Assembly: GCF_010183535.1 (NCBI RefSeq)
Contig: NC_071328.1
Coordinates: 9,486,001-9,550,000 of the forward strand
DNA: 64,000 nt
Direction of reading: 5' to 3'
DNA from: Caenorhabditis remanei
Taxonomy: Eukaryota; Nematoda; Chromadorea; Rhabditida; Rhabditidae
The notes below the pieces were generated by a model. That model saw only the letters and a list, made by a program, of their open reading frames with translations. It was not told where the DNA came from and made no database searches. Made by a program: the position numbers and the translations under genes. Of this stretch, positions 10,213 to 23,700 are shown piece after piece (position 1 is the first letter of the stretch; each line of letters starts with the position of its first letter).

Positions 10213-12791
10213 TTACTCGTTGAATACCCAGATATCTTGTTCGGCTCCTTCGGCACAATGATCTAATAGAATCTTCCGGCGATGCTCCACGTAACGGTAC
10301 TTGTCTTGTACCTGAAACATTCAGCTTGAAAGTAAAGAGGAATAAAGAAACCGAAAAGTGAAAAGGATCTCTTCGACTAATTATGCATATTTCTAGAATT
10401 ATGAGAACCGCACCTTCTGTTTGAGAGTCACAAGATTCTCATTGTCCAAATCGCGTTCCAGAAACCCGGACAACTGTTCTGTTTCCATTTCGAGATCTTT
10501 TTGATTAGTTTCAAAAATGATCGCGTTGTTATCACGTTTCAGATAGAAAGCGAAGGCGTATGTGAACATAAGAGTACGTCGACACTCTGATAAGACATCG
10601 ACAGCTTTTCGAAGAAATTGAACTTCGATCCATGACATTGACAGCGTCTGCATTTGCTCCATTTTCGATTTTACAGTGGCGTAGAGCTAAATTGTACATT
10701 AGAATTTCGGAAGAGAAGCGTGAAAGTAAAACATAGTTTTCTATTATCCAATACAGACGTTAAGTTGATAACGTCTTCATTGTTAACAAAACCGTGGAAT
10801 TGACGACATGTACAATACAAAGTACTCAATTCTTCTTACCTTTCCTTCTAATCTCAAACTCTGTTGATGACCCATATAACGATTGTAGTAGAATAGATAT
10901 CGTTGAAGATTAGCACGAGATACTTCTTGAGCGTCACGAGCAGTCTTCGCAACTGAGTCATCGAACCTGAAATAATAAAATGGAAATGGTAGGTTTAATA
11001 GAAAACGGAATTTTGTTCCAAATAGAAGTTCACTTTGAAAGGTAGAGAAGACTCTTCTCGGTAATTGGAAATAATGCATTATTTCTTCTTATTTCTTTTA
11101 CAGCACATGTCCCGCAATTTATATCGTTGAAAATGTTACCTATTACAATTGTACCATGATGAACCATGAGGTTCCCATGGCCCAAGGCACATCCAACAGA
11201 ATTCGAAACGGCAAGCTGTATTCTTGCATGTCATATGATTACATCCTCCATCTTTCTCAATTGTAATCATACACTTCGGGCATTCTTTTGTATTTGCATT
11301 AATCCAATTCGATGTTTCAGAGTCATCACTACACTTCTTCATCCACAGTTTTAGGAGGCGACAGTTAACTGGTTCATGCCAGTCATTTCCACATGAGAAA
11401 CAGAAGCGGGAGCCACAAGAGCAGACAACAAGCCGAGGTTCACAGTGACCCACCTGAAAATTGCGTCGCGATTGAGTTGTGAGACCCTCGAGAGAAAATT
11501 AAAATTATAGAGGATAGGACCAGAATTATTTTATGTAGAAATTCTTGTTTTGAAAAAAAAAACTCACCCTGACAGCTTTTCCACAATCCACTCCAGGGCA
11601 CCATTTGAGCAACCTGTTAGTTTCCACGTAGCTGGCAACAATTAAACGACGGTATGAAGCAATAACATCTGGATCTTTGATGTAGAGCATCACCTAAAAA
11701 ACGTAGGCTCTTCAATTCTGTGAGTTTGTTTTTTGTTACATTCCACCATAGATCGCAAACATTTTGAACATGAAATTTGAAGAAATCCATGTTCTTATCG
11801 TTCACTATTTACCTTTTCATCTTCAATCAACAACTTGCAATTGGCAGCCATACACTCGATTTCACTTTGTCCTCCGTCCACGATTTTATTAGTCAAATAA
11901 GATCTCCAACATGGAGTACATGCTCGATGGTTGCATGCAAGACCCGAAAGTCCGCTGACCATACAACAAATATCACATTCAGATTCTCCGGGTGGAACTG
12001 TTTGAGTATGACGTGGAATAACTTGAGCATCAATTAGAAAAGTTGTTGTATCAGGATGTTCGTAAAATCTTTCTAGCAGAGATTCTTTATTCCATTTATA
12101 CTTGTGGAGAAGAATACGACAAACACCGGTTTTCACTTGGAGAACTGCTTGAACATCGCCTATTGCTTTCTTCATTTCTGCTTCCAGTGAATCGTGATTT
12201 AGAACCTTTAAAAAATATTTTAATTAATTGGGAATTGTGATCTTGGCAGGTGTACCAAGTATTAAGATTGTGAAAATACGTCCCATGGAATAAAAACCCA
12301 AATTTCAACATACCTCATTATCTGGTGCTGCATTCTCTCTATATTCAGAATTGTTTTGATCATGACTTTCTAGAGCTATTCCGTCGTCATCGGAGATACA
12401 CTGAAATTACCTTGATGAATGCAGAACCATATGAAATGAGATTAAATTTTATTTGTAGGCATGAAATTCTTTCAGAGATCTCAGAGCTTCGGAAAAAAAA
12501 CATGTGTAGCGCTTTTTGAGTTTCTTGAAAGTGAAATTATACAGTCAAGCACTTTTTGAGGGTCTTACCGACATGGACATTGCCGAAAACTTGCTTGTAT
12601 CGGTCATTATCAAAGAAACACTGAATTTCTTAACTCTCTGGTCCCTCTCATCACATGACACGTGGAAAACTTTAAAAGAAAGGTCACGTGAAAAACAAAA
12701 GCTTTTTAATATAAAATTTTACCTCGTCTCCTATATCTCCTTGATCGGTATCGCTATCATCAATGTTTATTTCGTCATCGGAGTAGCTCAT
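10213..12791 (-). CDS. ari-1: Ariadne RBR E3 ubiquitin ligase
   Basis: Eight exons (12723-12791, 12314-12400, 11813-12205, 11568-11693, 11140-11453, 10840-10966, 10414-10686, 10213-10311) give 495 residues, the normal Ariadne length. An acidic N-terminus is followed by a UBA-like segment. RING1 follows (CDICCMVSG…[10 protein letters not shown]…C…C), then the in-between-RING domain ([19 protein letters not shown]) and RING2 ([17 protein letters not shown], with the likely catalytic Cys in GGCNHM). The C-terminal Ariadne helical domain ends the protein. RBR ligases take ubiquitin from an E2 onto the RING2 Cys before transfer. The short acidic first exon is inferred. In C. elegans the ari-1 genes lie beside PIG-O and mbd-2, as here. 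Confidence 0.92.
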
Positions 12792-13417
12792 AGTCTTACT
12801 GAAACCGGAACTGTCTTGATTTTAAAATCGAATTTATTATTGATTTTCTGTGCTGCGCACGTACTGAAAAAATCCAAAGAAAACATACAAAACACTGAAA
12901 ACCTGAGGAAAGGGAGAAGAAATTGAAGAAGAGAAGCAGACAAAACAGAGGAAAATGAGAGATAGTGTGAGGAATCTAGAGAGTGTGCGTAATGTTCAGA
13001 GTGAGACAACGACAAAATAGAGAGCGTTGGCGCACATTTGCCGGCATTTCACCGATCATGTGATCGTTTTCTGATGTGAATTTCGTAGTAGTTCGATTTT
13101 CCAGATGATTTTAGCTTGATTTTTGGTTACTAGTCAGAAAATGGAAATGTTTGAGTACGGTTCACAATAAGGTGGTTGCGTATAAGCGCCAAAAATTACG
13201 AGATTGGACATTACAGCTTTTTGAAAAGTTTCCGTTTCTTCTTTTTCATAATGACTGATAAAGGGAAATAAGCGTCAGAAAAGAGGGTAAAAAGAACAAA
13301 CCGTTTCAAATCATCATGTTATAAATGAGAAGAATATATTACCTAGAGCAGTTTTAAAAACAAATCTTTATCACAGTCAACAATTGAGCACCAATAATAA
13401 TGAGGAAAATGAGGAAT
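12792..13417. other. Gap between PIG-O and ari-1
   Basis: About 630 bp between two minus-strand genes. It is too long for a usual Caenorhabditis operon gap, so ari-1 probably has its own promoter here. No gene was seen. Confidence 0.45.
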
Positions 13418-16400
13418 TTATTGAATTTTTTCTCTTCTCTCATTTTCTTTGCTACCGTAAACCTCCCTTCCAGAGATAATCGACAGTATATTAACTGAGA
13501 TAACGAAGAAGATTGTAAGAATGCATTCGAATATAAACTTTGGAGCGAATATTTTCCACACCATCAAATGACGTCGATGAATTGATGCGGCCAAACAACT
13601 GAAGGTGGCACGCATTGTCATCAATACTAGTGTTTCTATCAATGTCCACGATGTCGAAGTCTGAAAGTCGAAGTTGCTGCAGAGCGTTTCTCTTTCATTC
13701 GTTACTTGTTGACGGGAATCCGAGTTTGTAAAAATCACAAAAACTGATGAGATCGCTGAGAAGTTGAGATGAATTAATACAAAGAGAGCTGGAAGTATAC
13801 GAAGAGTTGCTCCGCCGGGTATTCCAATGAAAGCAGCATGCCATGGAATGGATGATATGACAGGAGAATGTCCTAGATGATAGAAACCAAATGGAATCAG
13901 TAAGGCAATCACAAATGACAGTGATTCTGAAATATCAAGTCTTAAAAAGAATTGAATTGAGCGAGAATAGAAATAGAAAAAATAGCTTATTTTGCATATA
14001 ATACAATGTCTCACTTTTTGGAACGAGTTTTGAGATCATAGCAGATAATGCAATGAAAGTAATCAGAGCCGGAGTCAATCCATCACCAAACAACAAGTAG
14101 ACGGGCATCAGAACAAAGTGAGCACATACTGCTGGATACCTGAATTAAAATTCCGTTTTTTAATGAATTACATGTTTTAAAGCTAGATTATTCTCAATGA
14201 TTTCATGAATCCATTTTGAACTAACTTTTCTTTCCACGCAATCATCGCACAAATTAATGAAGCAATAAGGAGTAGTTGTGCAGTGAAATTAGCTCGATTA
14301 GTGTCATTAGCCAATGAAGTGAAAACGAAATGAAGCATAACGGTGGCGACGAGAAGCCAAGAAACCGCAGAGAGAATTCGAATAGATTCTGAATCAAAAG
14401 AGTAGTTGAATCAAAATCGACAAGACAACACACCAGATTTTTCTTTAGAATTTTTAATTAGAGTTTCGTTCCCGCTATTTCTGGATCCAGAGCACTTGAA
14501 TATGGTATAGTTAGCAATAACTAAAGAAACAAGAGCAAATAGAAGACGAACTACTTGAGCATCTTCTGAAATACATGTTTATACAGACATACTGAACAGT
14601 TTTGATGAAGAAACTCACTAGTCAAACTCCCAGATTGTCTGGCCGGATAATACATTTCGCATCCAACTTCCTCTTCTCTACATCTGTGAAAAATCGACTC
14701 GCTTCTTAAAATTAGCATGGACATTGAAAAAATTAATAAACTTTGATCGTGATTCAAAAAATTCCAAATTGTGTTCAAGCGATATGGTTTTCGGAGTCGA
14801 GGTGATGATCTGAACATAGTTCTTGATTTGATAAAAAATCCTCGTCAATAAACTACCGTAGCCGTTCCAGGAAAACTAAGAATAGAAGAGATTGTAGAAA
14901 GTATCGAATCATTTTCGGTTCATAGACAACAAAACTGTTGGAGACGAGGCAAATTGAATGAAGAATAATGAAGATTGAACCTGAAAAAAGTGTGAACAAT
15001 TGAGTTGAAGGGAAGTTATTCATACTTCTGAACTAGTCACTCTTTTACAATTTCATTTCAGGCTGCATTACTGCAAGTTATGATCCATTTTCCTGTCTCT
15101 ATCACTTTTTGTGCTCTCATACATCCATTTCGATCACTTCTCTCTATCACTTTTTGTTCCCTCATAAATACATCCCTTCAATCATCTCCTTCTATTTACA
15201 AGACACATCTCAAGCCACAGTAGTCCACGAAAGTGCGCTCCAGTGCACCAGACAGACAATGCTCTCCACTTTCAATGCACTCTCTCACCATTAATTGAAA
15301 TGCGTTCCTTTTTATTGATTTCGTATTCCTCGCGGCTCTGTTCATGAATTTCGATCAGAAGTGGAAAAATAGCATAACTCTGATGTTATTTTCAAGAAAT
15401 TTAACTCCTCATGGTCATATGTAACGTCTTTGGTTGGTTCACTGGGAACCGTATTAGTATATTACTGTATCATTCGTTGAGCTTCGGAATATCACTTATA
15501 TTTTGATAATTTCTGCTAAAAATCACATTTTCTTTTTCAGATAAAAAATGGCGAAAGCCGATGCTCTTTTCCGTCAACGTCGTCCGGGACGGCCATTGAA
15601 AGCTCGCCCACTCGAAAAAGAGATGAAAACTGGATTCGACGGAAACTGGGATCTAGTGGTACGGAAGTGCCCGACGACATTCTCACAACACGTTTCTGAG
15701 GTTACCACGTCACAACTTGAAAGCAGAGTCAGTATTTATAGTATTCGAACTATATAAAATTTCAAATTTCCAGGTTCAAAATGACGAACTTTTGAAGCGG
15801 AGATCTCGTCGGAAGACGGAAATGCGCCCATTTCAATCAATGTGGGCCAAGAGTCTCAGCGGACTTCAAGTTGCAATTCCACACGAAAAGCCAGATCGAG
15901 TGAGTGTGTTTCTGAGAGATACACAGACACCTTCAACTTATATAAATTTAGCTCTTACAGAATAAAGATACATTTGATTAACTGAAAACGGAGTATTCAC
16001 ATTTATGAATGTTTTCCAGATCGCGGATGTGACGAAAGCTGAATATTCATACGAGTCAATCAAAGCGATCTCACTACTGAAACCTGCCGTTTCTGCATTT
16101 ACTCCAGAAGAAACAACAACGACTGTAATTCAACAGATAAATAACGGATTCATGACAAATGGAACTTTCGGGCAACCGGCCAATAAAGATAAACTCGATG
16201 GAAGCTTCATGGCATTGGCACATCACGATCAACCGCTCTGTGAGGTAAGAGATTTCTGCATTGAATAGTTCAGGAGTTGATATGTTTCTTGATTTCCCTA
16301 GTTTTATAATTGTTTTTTTTTCTTTTTCAGCGTGTTCCGTTTGCTCAGCTCGTCGAAGAGATCAGCTCCCAAGAGAAACGTGTTCTTGATGCCCGTAAGC

Positions 16401-18773
16401 GTCTTCAAGAAGTAATGAAGTATTTTGGATGAAAATTGCATAAATAACATATGATTTTCGATGTTCTCTCAACTATTTTTTAACTTATTATACCGACTCA
16501 AATGTCTCTTTCATGAACTGTACCATTCGCTCCACTGATGAATATTTTTGACTCCTTACCTATAGCTCTAGTTGATACCAAGACGTCAAACGAGAATCGA
16601 ATCTGAAGAGCCTTGTGAGCAAGTGAAATGATAGACGAAAGGCACGAGACAGCAAGAGTCATCTGAAATTAGACTGTCAGATTCAGGTTCAATCGAGTGA
16701 AAAACCCACCAGAAGCAAAGTTCTCGCACTTCCATCAGAATCAGTTTTATCCGTGAGAAGAGCTGCTTGAAGTAGTGCACATCCGGTCCGATATATAATC
16801 CATTCCAATGACATCGCCTCATTTGTCATCAGAAACATGACGGATTCAACTAAAGAAAACAATCCAACATTAATATAAGAATCATCAAACTGTGTCCATG
16901 CCACTCGGAGTAGTGTCTGAATTCGAGACATTGTGCTGAAATTGAAGAATAAGATCTTGGTTAGATATCGAATGAACATACTCGATTTGGTCTTCCATTG
17001 TATTCGAATCACGAGCTGTATGAAAGTGAAGTTCTCCGAAATTCTTCTGTGTCGCATATGTTTCGGCAAACCTTAAAATTATTCGACTTTCCGGGAACTC
17101 ATTTACCGAGTTTTTACCTTTTTACTTGTTCATAATTCATTCCAACCGCAATTTCTTGTAAATCTCTCTTAAACATTCCTGTTATAACTGTTCCCAAATT
17201 AGAGAATGGAATGGGAAGACCCATTAAAAGAGATATAGTTGGAACAATATCAATTTGATGAATCGGTCGACGAGGCAATTCAATTTGACGTTTTTTCGAG
17301 TAAACGAGAATTCCAGCTTGAATTTCATTGTCTGATTCTCCACCATGATCCCCTGTTGATGTCATTCCATGATCTCCAATTACAATTAAAAGATCATCAG
17401 ATTTCATCGATTCAGCACTGTTTGATATTATACGATCCATCTGAGATAATACAGATTTTTAAGTACAGCGACGAGATCTGTCTTACTTTTCTAAGAGTGT
17501 CTCCCATAACTGGATGAGATGGACCGAATTTGTGACCACAGTGATCAACTCCAAGGAAATGCGCAATAATAATTGACGAGGATTCTGATGACTTAATCTC
17601 TTCTTCAAGTTTTGCTGAAAATCGACGGAGCTTATTTTCTATTTGGAATGAGAAACAACTTACGAGCAATTTTATCGTCGACACTGTTCAAGTCATTGAT
17701 ATCAAATGAATCGTAGGCGGCTGTTTTCGAAAATTGATTCGGGAAAAGAGACAACCTGAAAAGATGAAAATTCAAACTATGTGTTTTGAATTCACCACAG
17801 ACAACAGTTTATAACTAAAGTCGAAGAAATCGTTACCAACAAACTCTACCGTACCACGTATCGTCTCCGAGGAGTGTGATATTTTTTCCAAGTTGTGACG
17901 CTTGATATATAAAACTATCTTCATTTACAGCTGCATCCGGGGAGAAGTTATCTCCAGCATCAATAAAAGTTGGTAGAGTTCCAGTCGTTAGAGCCTGAAG
18001 TTTATGGTATCAGAAAAAATGTTTTTAAAACTTTTTGATATTTCCTGACCTTTAATCGTTGAAGAGTTGTAGTTGGAGGGTCAGCTAATAGTGTTCCGAT
18101 CGAAGCTTTACCAGATGAAACTAGATTTCCGACGTGCTGAATATTTATTATTTATTCTCCTATTATCAAAAAGATGTATCTCACTTTCATCTGCCCCTGA
18201 TAAAACCATTCCGGCGAGTCCGAGTTTGTCGGTTTGTTTTGCTTAGGAGGAATAAGAAAATCATAACGAAGAGCATCGACGAGAATCAAGATTACCTGAA
18301 GGGCAAGTTCAAACTTTCTAATTTTGTTTGATAAGAATTGGAATAAAAATCACTTCTTGATTCATATGAATATATTCATCGAAATGTTCGAAATATGTAA
18401 CTAACAACAACAAGATTTAAACTTTTAAAAAATCGTTGTGATCATGCATTCTTCTCATCACCAGTGATACGGTTATTGTTCATGTACATATTTGACCAAC
18501 AATACTATCTGCGTTCCCACAAAAATAATTAGCATATCAATGCCCTTGTATTCAGTTTTTTTCATGTTTTCTTCTTTTCAAAACGATGAAATACTCTCTT
18601 ACTCTGTTATATTGTTGCTTCATCCAACAATGCTGTCCTGGTTGTGCATGAGCATCGGAGCAACTTGATTTTGATGAAATTTCTTGTCTCTTTAGTAGAA
18701 ATCCATTTTGAAAAATAAAAAGAGCAAGAAGAATATTTGTAGAAACTAACACTATCCGAAGTATTGTACCCAT
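13418..18773 (-). CDS. GPI ethanolamine phosphate transferase 3 (PIG-O)
   Basis: About sixteen exons give roughly 920 residues. PIG-O transfers ethanolamine phosphate to the third mannose of GPI anchors in the ER membrane. The first exon (18603-18773) has a signal-anchor helix and NGFLLKRQE as in PIG-O. The luminal alkaline-phosphatase-like domain shows VDALRYDF, a TTTLQRLK segment with the likely nucleophile, [23 protein letters not shown] and [13 protein letters not shown] (metal ligands). Many membrane helices follow. The C-terminus has [11 protein letters not shown] and [15 protein letters not shown], typical of PIG-O. Intron 14981-16559 contains mbd-2 on the other strand. One intron (14822-14856) is only 35 nt. 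A TTACAG acceptor precedes the ATG. Confidence 0.9.
15531..15540 (+). promoter_or_regulatory. Likely trans-splice acceptor of mbd-2
   Basis: TCTTTTTCAG lies seven bases before the mbd-2 ATG with no donor seen for a cis intron. This is the usual setting of an SL1 site. Confidence 0.55.
15548..16432 (+). CDS. mbd-2: MBD2/3-family chromatin protein
   Basis: Four exons (15548-15727, 15774-15899, 16020-16244, 16331-16432) encode 210 residues. The conserved MBD2/3 central motif [16 protein letters not shown] and the following KPDR…DVTKAEY segment are clear. The C-terminus ([17 protein letters not shown]) is the coiled coil that in MBD2/3 binds the p66 subunit of the NuRD complex. The N-terminal region keeps only remnants of a methyl-CpG-binding domain ([12 protein letters not shown]), as in other nematode MBD-2 proteins. 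The gene lies wholly inside a PIG-O intron on the opposite strand, an arrangement suggested by the C. elegans locus as well. Confidence 0.92.
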
Positions 18774-19295
18774 AGTTTTTTTCTGTAATTTTTTTCTTTT
18801 TCAAAGATTAAAATATCTTTCAGTGACACCACTACTCATAAATCGATACTTTTTCAATCAGCCATTAACCGTGAACAACCTGAAACCGCTAACTATTTAA
18901 AAAAGACTGCTGCGTTTAACATATTTTATTGTATATTCCGAAAAATCGAGATTAAATATCAATCGATTCAGTTGCAAATTTAGCCATAGTAGAAGACGTT
19001 GTCAAAGAGGTATATAAAAAACGAAATTAGGCACAATCATATATAAATCCAGTAGAATATTTAGATGTAACTGTTTCAATGTAAGAATATATCAATGTGG
19101 GAAATTTAGAATGATACATGAGATAACATGGAACATGAGAAAAACATGGAAAAAGTCGAGAAAAATTAAGAAAGAAATGCACATGAATTTTAGAAAATTC
19201 CGAGAGTAATAACGAATACAATTTTTTTCTGGGTTTTAGGGTCCTTTCAGGTTCGATTTTTGATTAAATATTGGGTATTAGAATTATCCGGCCAT
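18774..19295. other. Gap upstream of PIG-O
   Basis: About 520 bp between co-oriented genes; no exon seen. Confidence 0.5.
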
Positions 19296-20346
19296 TTACA
19301 ATACGCCGGTTTTAGCACAGGCCATCAGACGCATCTGTTTCTCGTTTTCCAAATATTGCTTGGTTGGCTTCGAAGAGAGTTTTTGGACAACTGGCTTCTT
19401 CTTCTTCTTTGGAACGGCATCAGAGGTTGAGGTGGAGGCCGGAGATTTCTTCGCAATAGCCTTCTGAAAGAAGCTCTCGTTAACCAAATAATAAATAATT
19501 TCGTTATACCTTCTTTACAACTTTCTTGACTGGTTGTTCAGCCTTAACTTCTTTAGCAATTGGAGCTGTGGCAACCGATGGTGTTGCAGTAGTCGATGTA
19601 GTAGCTTCATTGGAAGTTGGGGCTACCTCATTGTCAAGTTCTGGAGAAGTCTCATGAGCAGATGAAGAGGTCGCTTCGGCGACCTCGGTAGATGATGGCT
19701 TGGCGACAACCTTCTTTGCCTTAGCAGCCGCTGCTTTTTTCTTTGGAGTGATAGTCTCCGCAGAAGTAGTCGCAGAAGCGGTGGAAGCGGTACTCTTATC
19801 GGCACGCTTCACTGGAGTTTTCTTCATGGAAGTCAATGTGGCAGCAGCAGCAGCGGCAGCGGCAGCAGCCTTCTTCTCAGCATCGCGTTCTTTTTTGGAT
19901 GGAATTGTTCTTTTCGGTTCAGCAACAGGCTCGGCAGCTGCAACAGCTGGAGCAGCAGAAGCAGCTGGAACTGGTTTCACAGCTTTTTTCTTCGGTTTCA
20001 CATCTTTTTTAGGTGGAGCAGGGGCTGGGGCAGATGCGGCAGATGAAGACGAAGAAGGAGTTGCCGGTTTCCCTCCTTGATGATTCGCCTCGTTGAGGGA
20101 TGCTCGGAGAGCCAATTCGAGCTCGTGACGATCGAATCTGAAAATATGAAGGAAACTTAGTAATTTTTCATCATGTTTGAGAGTCTCAAATTGAGACTTT
20201 TAATAACATAGTATAACTCACCCTTCCTCATATTTTCCCATTTCGATTCTTTGACGTCCAGATCTACGGACGGGAGAGTCATCCGGGCTTGGAGATCTCT
20301 CCACTTTCTTCACAATTTTTGGAGGGACTTTAGTTTTCGGAGCCAT
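19296..20346 (-). CDS. Ala/Lys/Pro-rich nuclear-type protein
   Basis: Three exons (20222-20346, 19510-20137, 19296-19463) give 306 residues. The start MAPKTKVPPKIVKKVERSPS is basic and carries SPSPDD sites. Next comes a short conserved-looking helix (DRHELELALRASLNEA) resembling a UIM or a RAD51AP1-type acidic motif. The remainder is low complexity: Ala runs, Lys-Lys pairs and Ser/Thr, like a linker-histone tail. The C-terminus (QYLENEKQMRLMACAKTGVL) is less repetitive. The ATG follows directly after a TTTCAG acceptor. I do not recognise the family; a nuclear DNA- or chromatin-bound role is inferred from composition only. Confidence 0.7.
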
Positions 20347-20794
20347 CTGAAAGTGAAAAATAAGCTAGAAAAACAGAGACACTACAGACATTGAGAAAGA
20401 TATAGAGCGAGGTAGTCAGGGAACCAATTAAATATCAATACGATAACCGATAAAGTCAAAGAAAATTTTATTTTCAAGTTTAATGACAGTGGTTAAAGTT
20501 GAGGTCCGAAATATAAAAAATGAATATCATGAAAAGGGAGGAAAAAATTGATACAGAATATGCTGAGGATATTATCATACGTTTCGAATTATCAAGAGGA
20601 CATAGTTGAAAGATCATTGGAAATTTGGAGAGAAAAACAAGGAAATAACTTATAGTTAATGACAAATAAAACAGAGATTAAAATTTACATGATTTTGGTT
20701 TTCATTTTGAAATGCTTAATTGAATTGACAAAATTAAGAAAAATGGGTAGTTTTCACAGAAATCGAGTAGGGGCATGTGAAATAGATGGAGAAT
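20347..20794. other. Gap between Treslin-like and Ala/Lys-rich genes
   Basis: About 450 bp between co-oriented genes; no exon seen. Confidence 0.5.
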
Positions 20795-23700
20795 CTAATC
20801 ATCGGCCTCAGATTCGAATCCATACTCATCAAACTCATCAGGTGATTTTTTAGATCTGATAGAAAACGAAGAAGACGACGACGCGACTGTTTTTGACATA
20901 GCAACCCGAGTGGTTCGTCTCGTAGATGAAGAAGATGCCAGGCATTTCCGTTTTCCAGATGGTTCAGATGTAGATGTTGACTCTTCAGAAATTGTCACTG
21001 ATGCCGCGGCGGCTGCATTTGAACGCATTCTTTTCAACGGCATCGCCTTCTTTTCAATGTATTTTTGTTTGAGAGATTCCATATATGCCTCCGGTTTTTG
21101 AATAAGCGATTGTAATTGACGGGTACGAGGTTTCTGAACACAGATAATTCATAGGTAATTCCTTATTCAAAAAGATATGAAAGTATAGAGGTTGAAACTC
21201 ACTTCGAAATCATCAAATTTCACTTTGTTCCAATTGAAACTCGTGTCTGGATTGGTATCGTTTAGTAACACGTGACAAATCATTGTTCGTACATTTCGAC
21301 GCATAATTCCAAAAATCGGAGTACCATCTTCACTGGCCCCGGCTCCTTTAACACGTCCAGCTCGATTCACTTGAGCACTTTCCCAGTTAATCTGAAAAAA
21401 TACATAGACGACCATGCAGAACAAAATTTACTGTATCAAACTTACTTTTACATTTTTGTTTCGGTTTCTCTCACCCGTCGTTAGCATCGCTGCGCGATAC
21501 CTGGAAAAACAAAACTACTGTTTTATTATTTCAAAAAAACGTAGAAAATCAATAGAATTCCTCCGATAAAATACTAAACGTTATTCTGATACTTTTCTCA
21601 CGAGGTAAACGTACAGAAAATATATGGAAGATTTGGAGAAGGAGGCGTTCTTGATGATCTCTACGCGTACCTATTGAGGTCTTCACGCGTCAATCCCAAC
21701 TGTCGTTTTAATTGTCGATCCGTCCATTTTGAGGGAGTTGTTGCAGCAGAAGAAGATGCCGACGTTGTTTTTGAAGTTCGTTTAGATGAGGATGATGATG
21801 TCGTTTCGGGAAAGTCTAACTCTGGATCTTCCTCTTCTTGCTTCACTTTGATCTGAAAATAAACATGACGTCTTCGTTCTTCCAGAAAACTAATAACAAA
21901 CAACTCACATTTCTACCTCCTTGGTCAGTGAACGAATCGCCACGAAATCTAGCTGGCCGTTTTCTCATCGATCGTTCTCTAAGTGTAGGTGTACTGGATT
22001 CAGATGCTGACGACGGTGTATTGATGTCATGTCCACCAGAAGTGTCAACGGTCAATTCCTCACCTGGAGATCTTCTGTCTCCAGCATCAGAGAATCGTGT
22101 GAGAAGTGAAGCACGTGAATTGCTTCCTCTGGTGTTCATTCCTGCTGATGACGATGTTGTTGTCGCTCCAAAGAGTACACTTTTCCGGGTTGGGCGTATG
22201 ATCGAACGGAGTGGAGTTTTGGCTTTCTGAAACAAAAAATCGATCTAGTAATAAGAATGTTTCATGAAGTAACTGGTGAAAATTGAATTGAGTCTAACAT
22301 TTCAAAAACACTTTGTGTGGTAGATCAAACGTTGAAAATTTGGTATAAAACACATAGACGTACCTCGAGAATTCGGTTCAAATTTTCGCGAGCCTTTTTC
22401 GGTATTTGTGATCGTTCTTCGCTCAATTTAACAAGTTCAGACAATCTTCTGGAGCACCTTTTCCCATTTTTCGAAGCTGCAGCAGCTCTCAACTTAGCCA
22501 TTGGAGTTTGTTTCACTTCTTCGTCGATTTCCTCTTTTATAGTGATTCTTTTTTTTCTGGAATGATAGGTGACTTCGATTTCTTCGTCGTTATCGTCGTC
22601 CTCTTCCTCCTCCTCTTCTTCCTCCTCTTCTTCGTCTTCTAACTCTTTCTTTTTCGACGCTTTCTTTTTGTAATATTTTTCATCTGGAGTATCCTCGACG
22701 AAAAATTGCTTGTAATCGGGTCGACCTGCAGCAGCCGCACGTGTTGGACGAGCTGGAGATAGCAGTTCTGTAAATAAGATCATGAAGTTCAAGAAACTTT
22801 AAAAAAAAGTATTCTGTCAAGCAGTCAGCGTTGAAATCTAACTGAATGTTCCTATGTGGAAAGATAATAATTCCTTATCTTATCATAGAACCGATAGAAA
22901 ATCATTAAAAAGTAAAATGATTTCAGACTGAAGATTAACAAGGGAATTACTATTTTTATGGGCTAAAAAATTATCATGAATTCAGAAGCAGTTACAAACA
23001 CGTCAATGAAAAAACCACCGAAAGAAACTGAATGATTTGGTGTGTGAGGGGGTCGCACACACATCGTAGAGCAAGAAAAGAGCAACAAATAGACCTATAG
23101 TGTTATGAGATAGTAGATCACGTGAAGCGAAGAGTCCACAGACACTCAGAGAACCGACTAGAGTATTGAAGGAGTAGAAAAGATAAAAAGGGGCAGAAGG
23201 GAAGGATGGTGGGAGAAGAAGAAGAAGAAAATAGAGAAGGAGGAGTCACTGGACTTTTTGTGTATGTGTGCGTGCGTTCCGGGTGGTCACACGGATGAGA
23301 GGATTAGTGTTGGATATATCGAAAAGGAGGGAAGAAACCGTGATCTTTGGCTGTATGGCAAGAGAAAAAGAAAACAAATTACGAGAAGTTGATCTCTAGG
23401 TGGTTCGATTTTATCATCAATTTAACAAATTTTCACATGAAGGTATAAGGAGTTCAGCTGATATTTTCAGAACTAACCTTTGGGAACTTCATCAGTCTTC
23501 CTCTTCAAACTTTTCCGTTTAACTGGTGCTTCAGAGGTAGCTCTTGTAGTCTTTTCAACTCCGCCTATTCCCAAATTATCGGAAGTTTCAATGAGCATCT
23601 GTTCGAGACGATTTGCAGCTCCATTCCGACGCTTCACAACGAAATTATCCTCTGCTTCAGTCATTTTAAAGAGTCCTATATTGTATTGGACAAGATCAGC

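Noticed and set aside
12413..12722. Possible extra ari-1 exon (about 12589-12640 on minus)
   Set aside because: It has splice-like borders, but including it breaks the frame into the next exon; skipping it joins exons 1 and 2 cleanly.
12516..12926. 136-codon plus-strand frame
   Set aside because: Antisense to the ari-1 first exon; hydrophobic by chance.
19700..20080. 126-codon plus-strand Ala/Phe-rich frame
   Set aside because: Antisense shadow of the Ala/Lys-rich gene.
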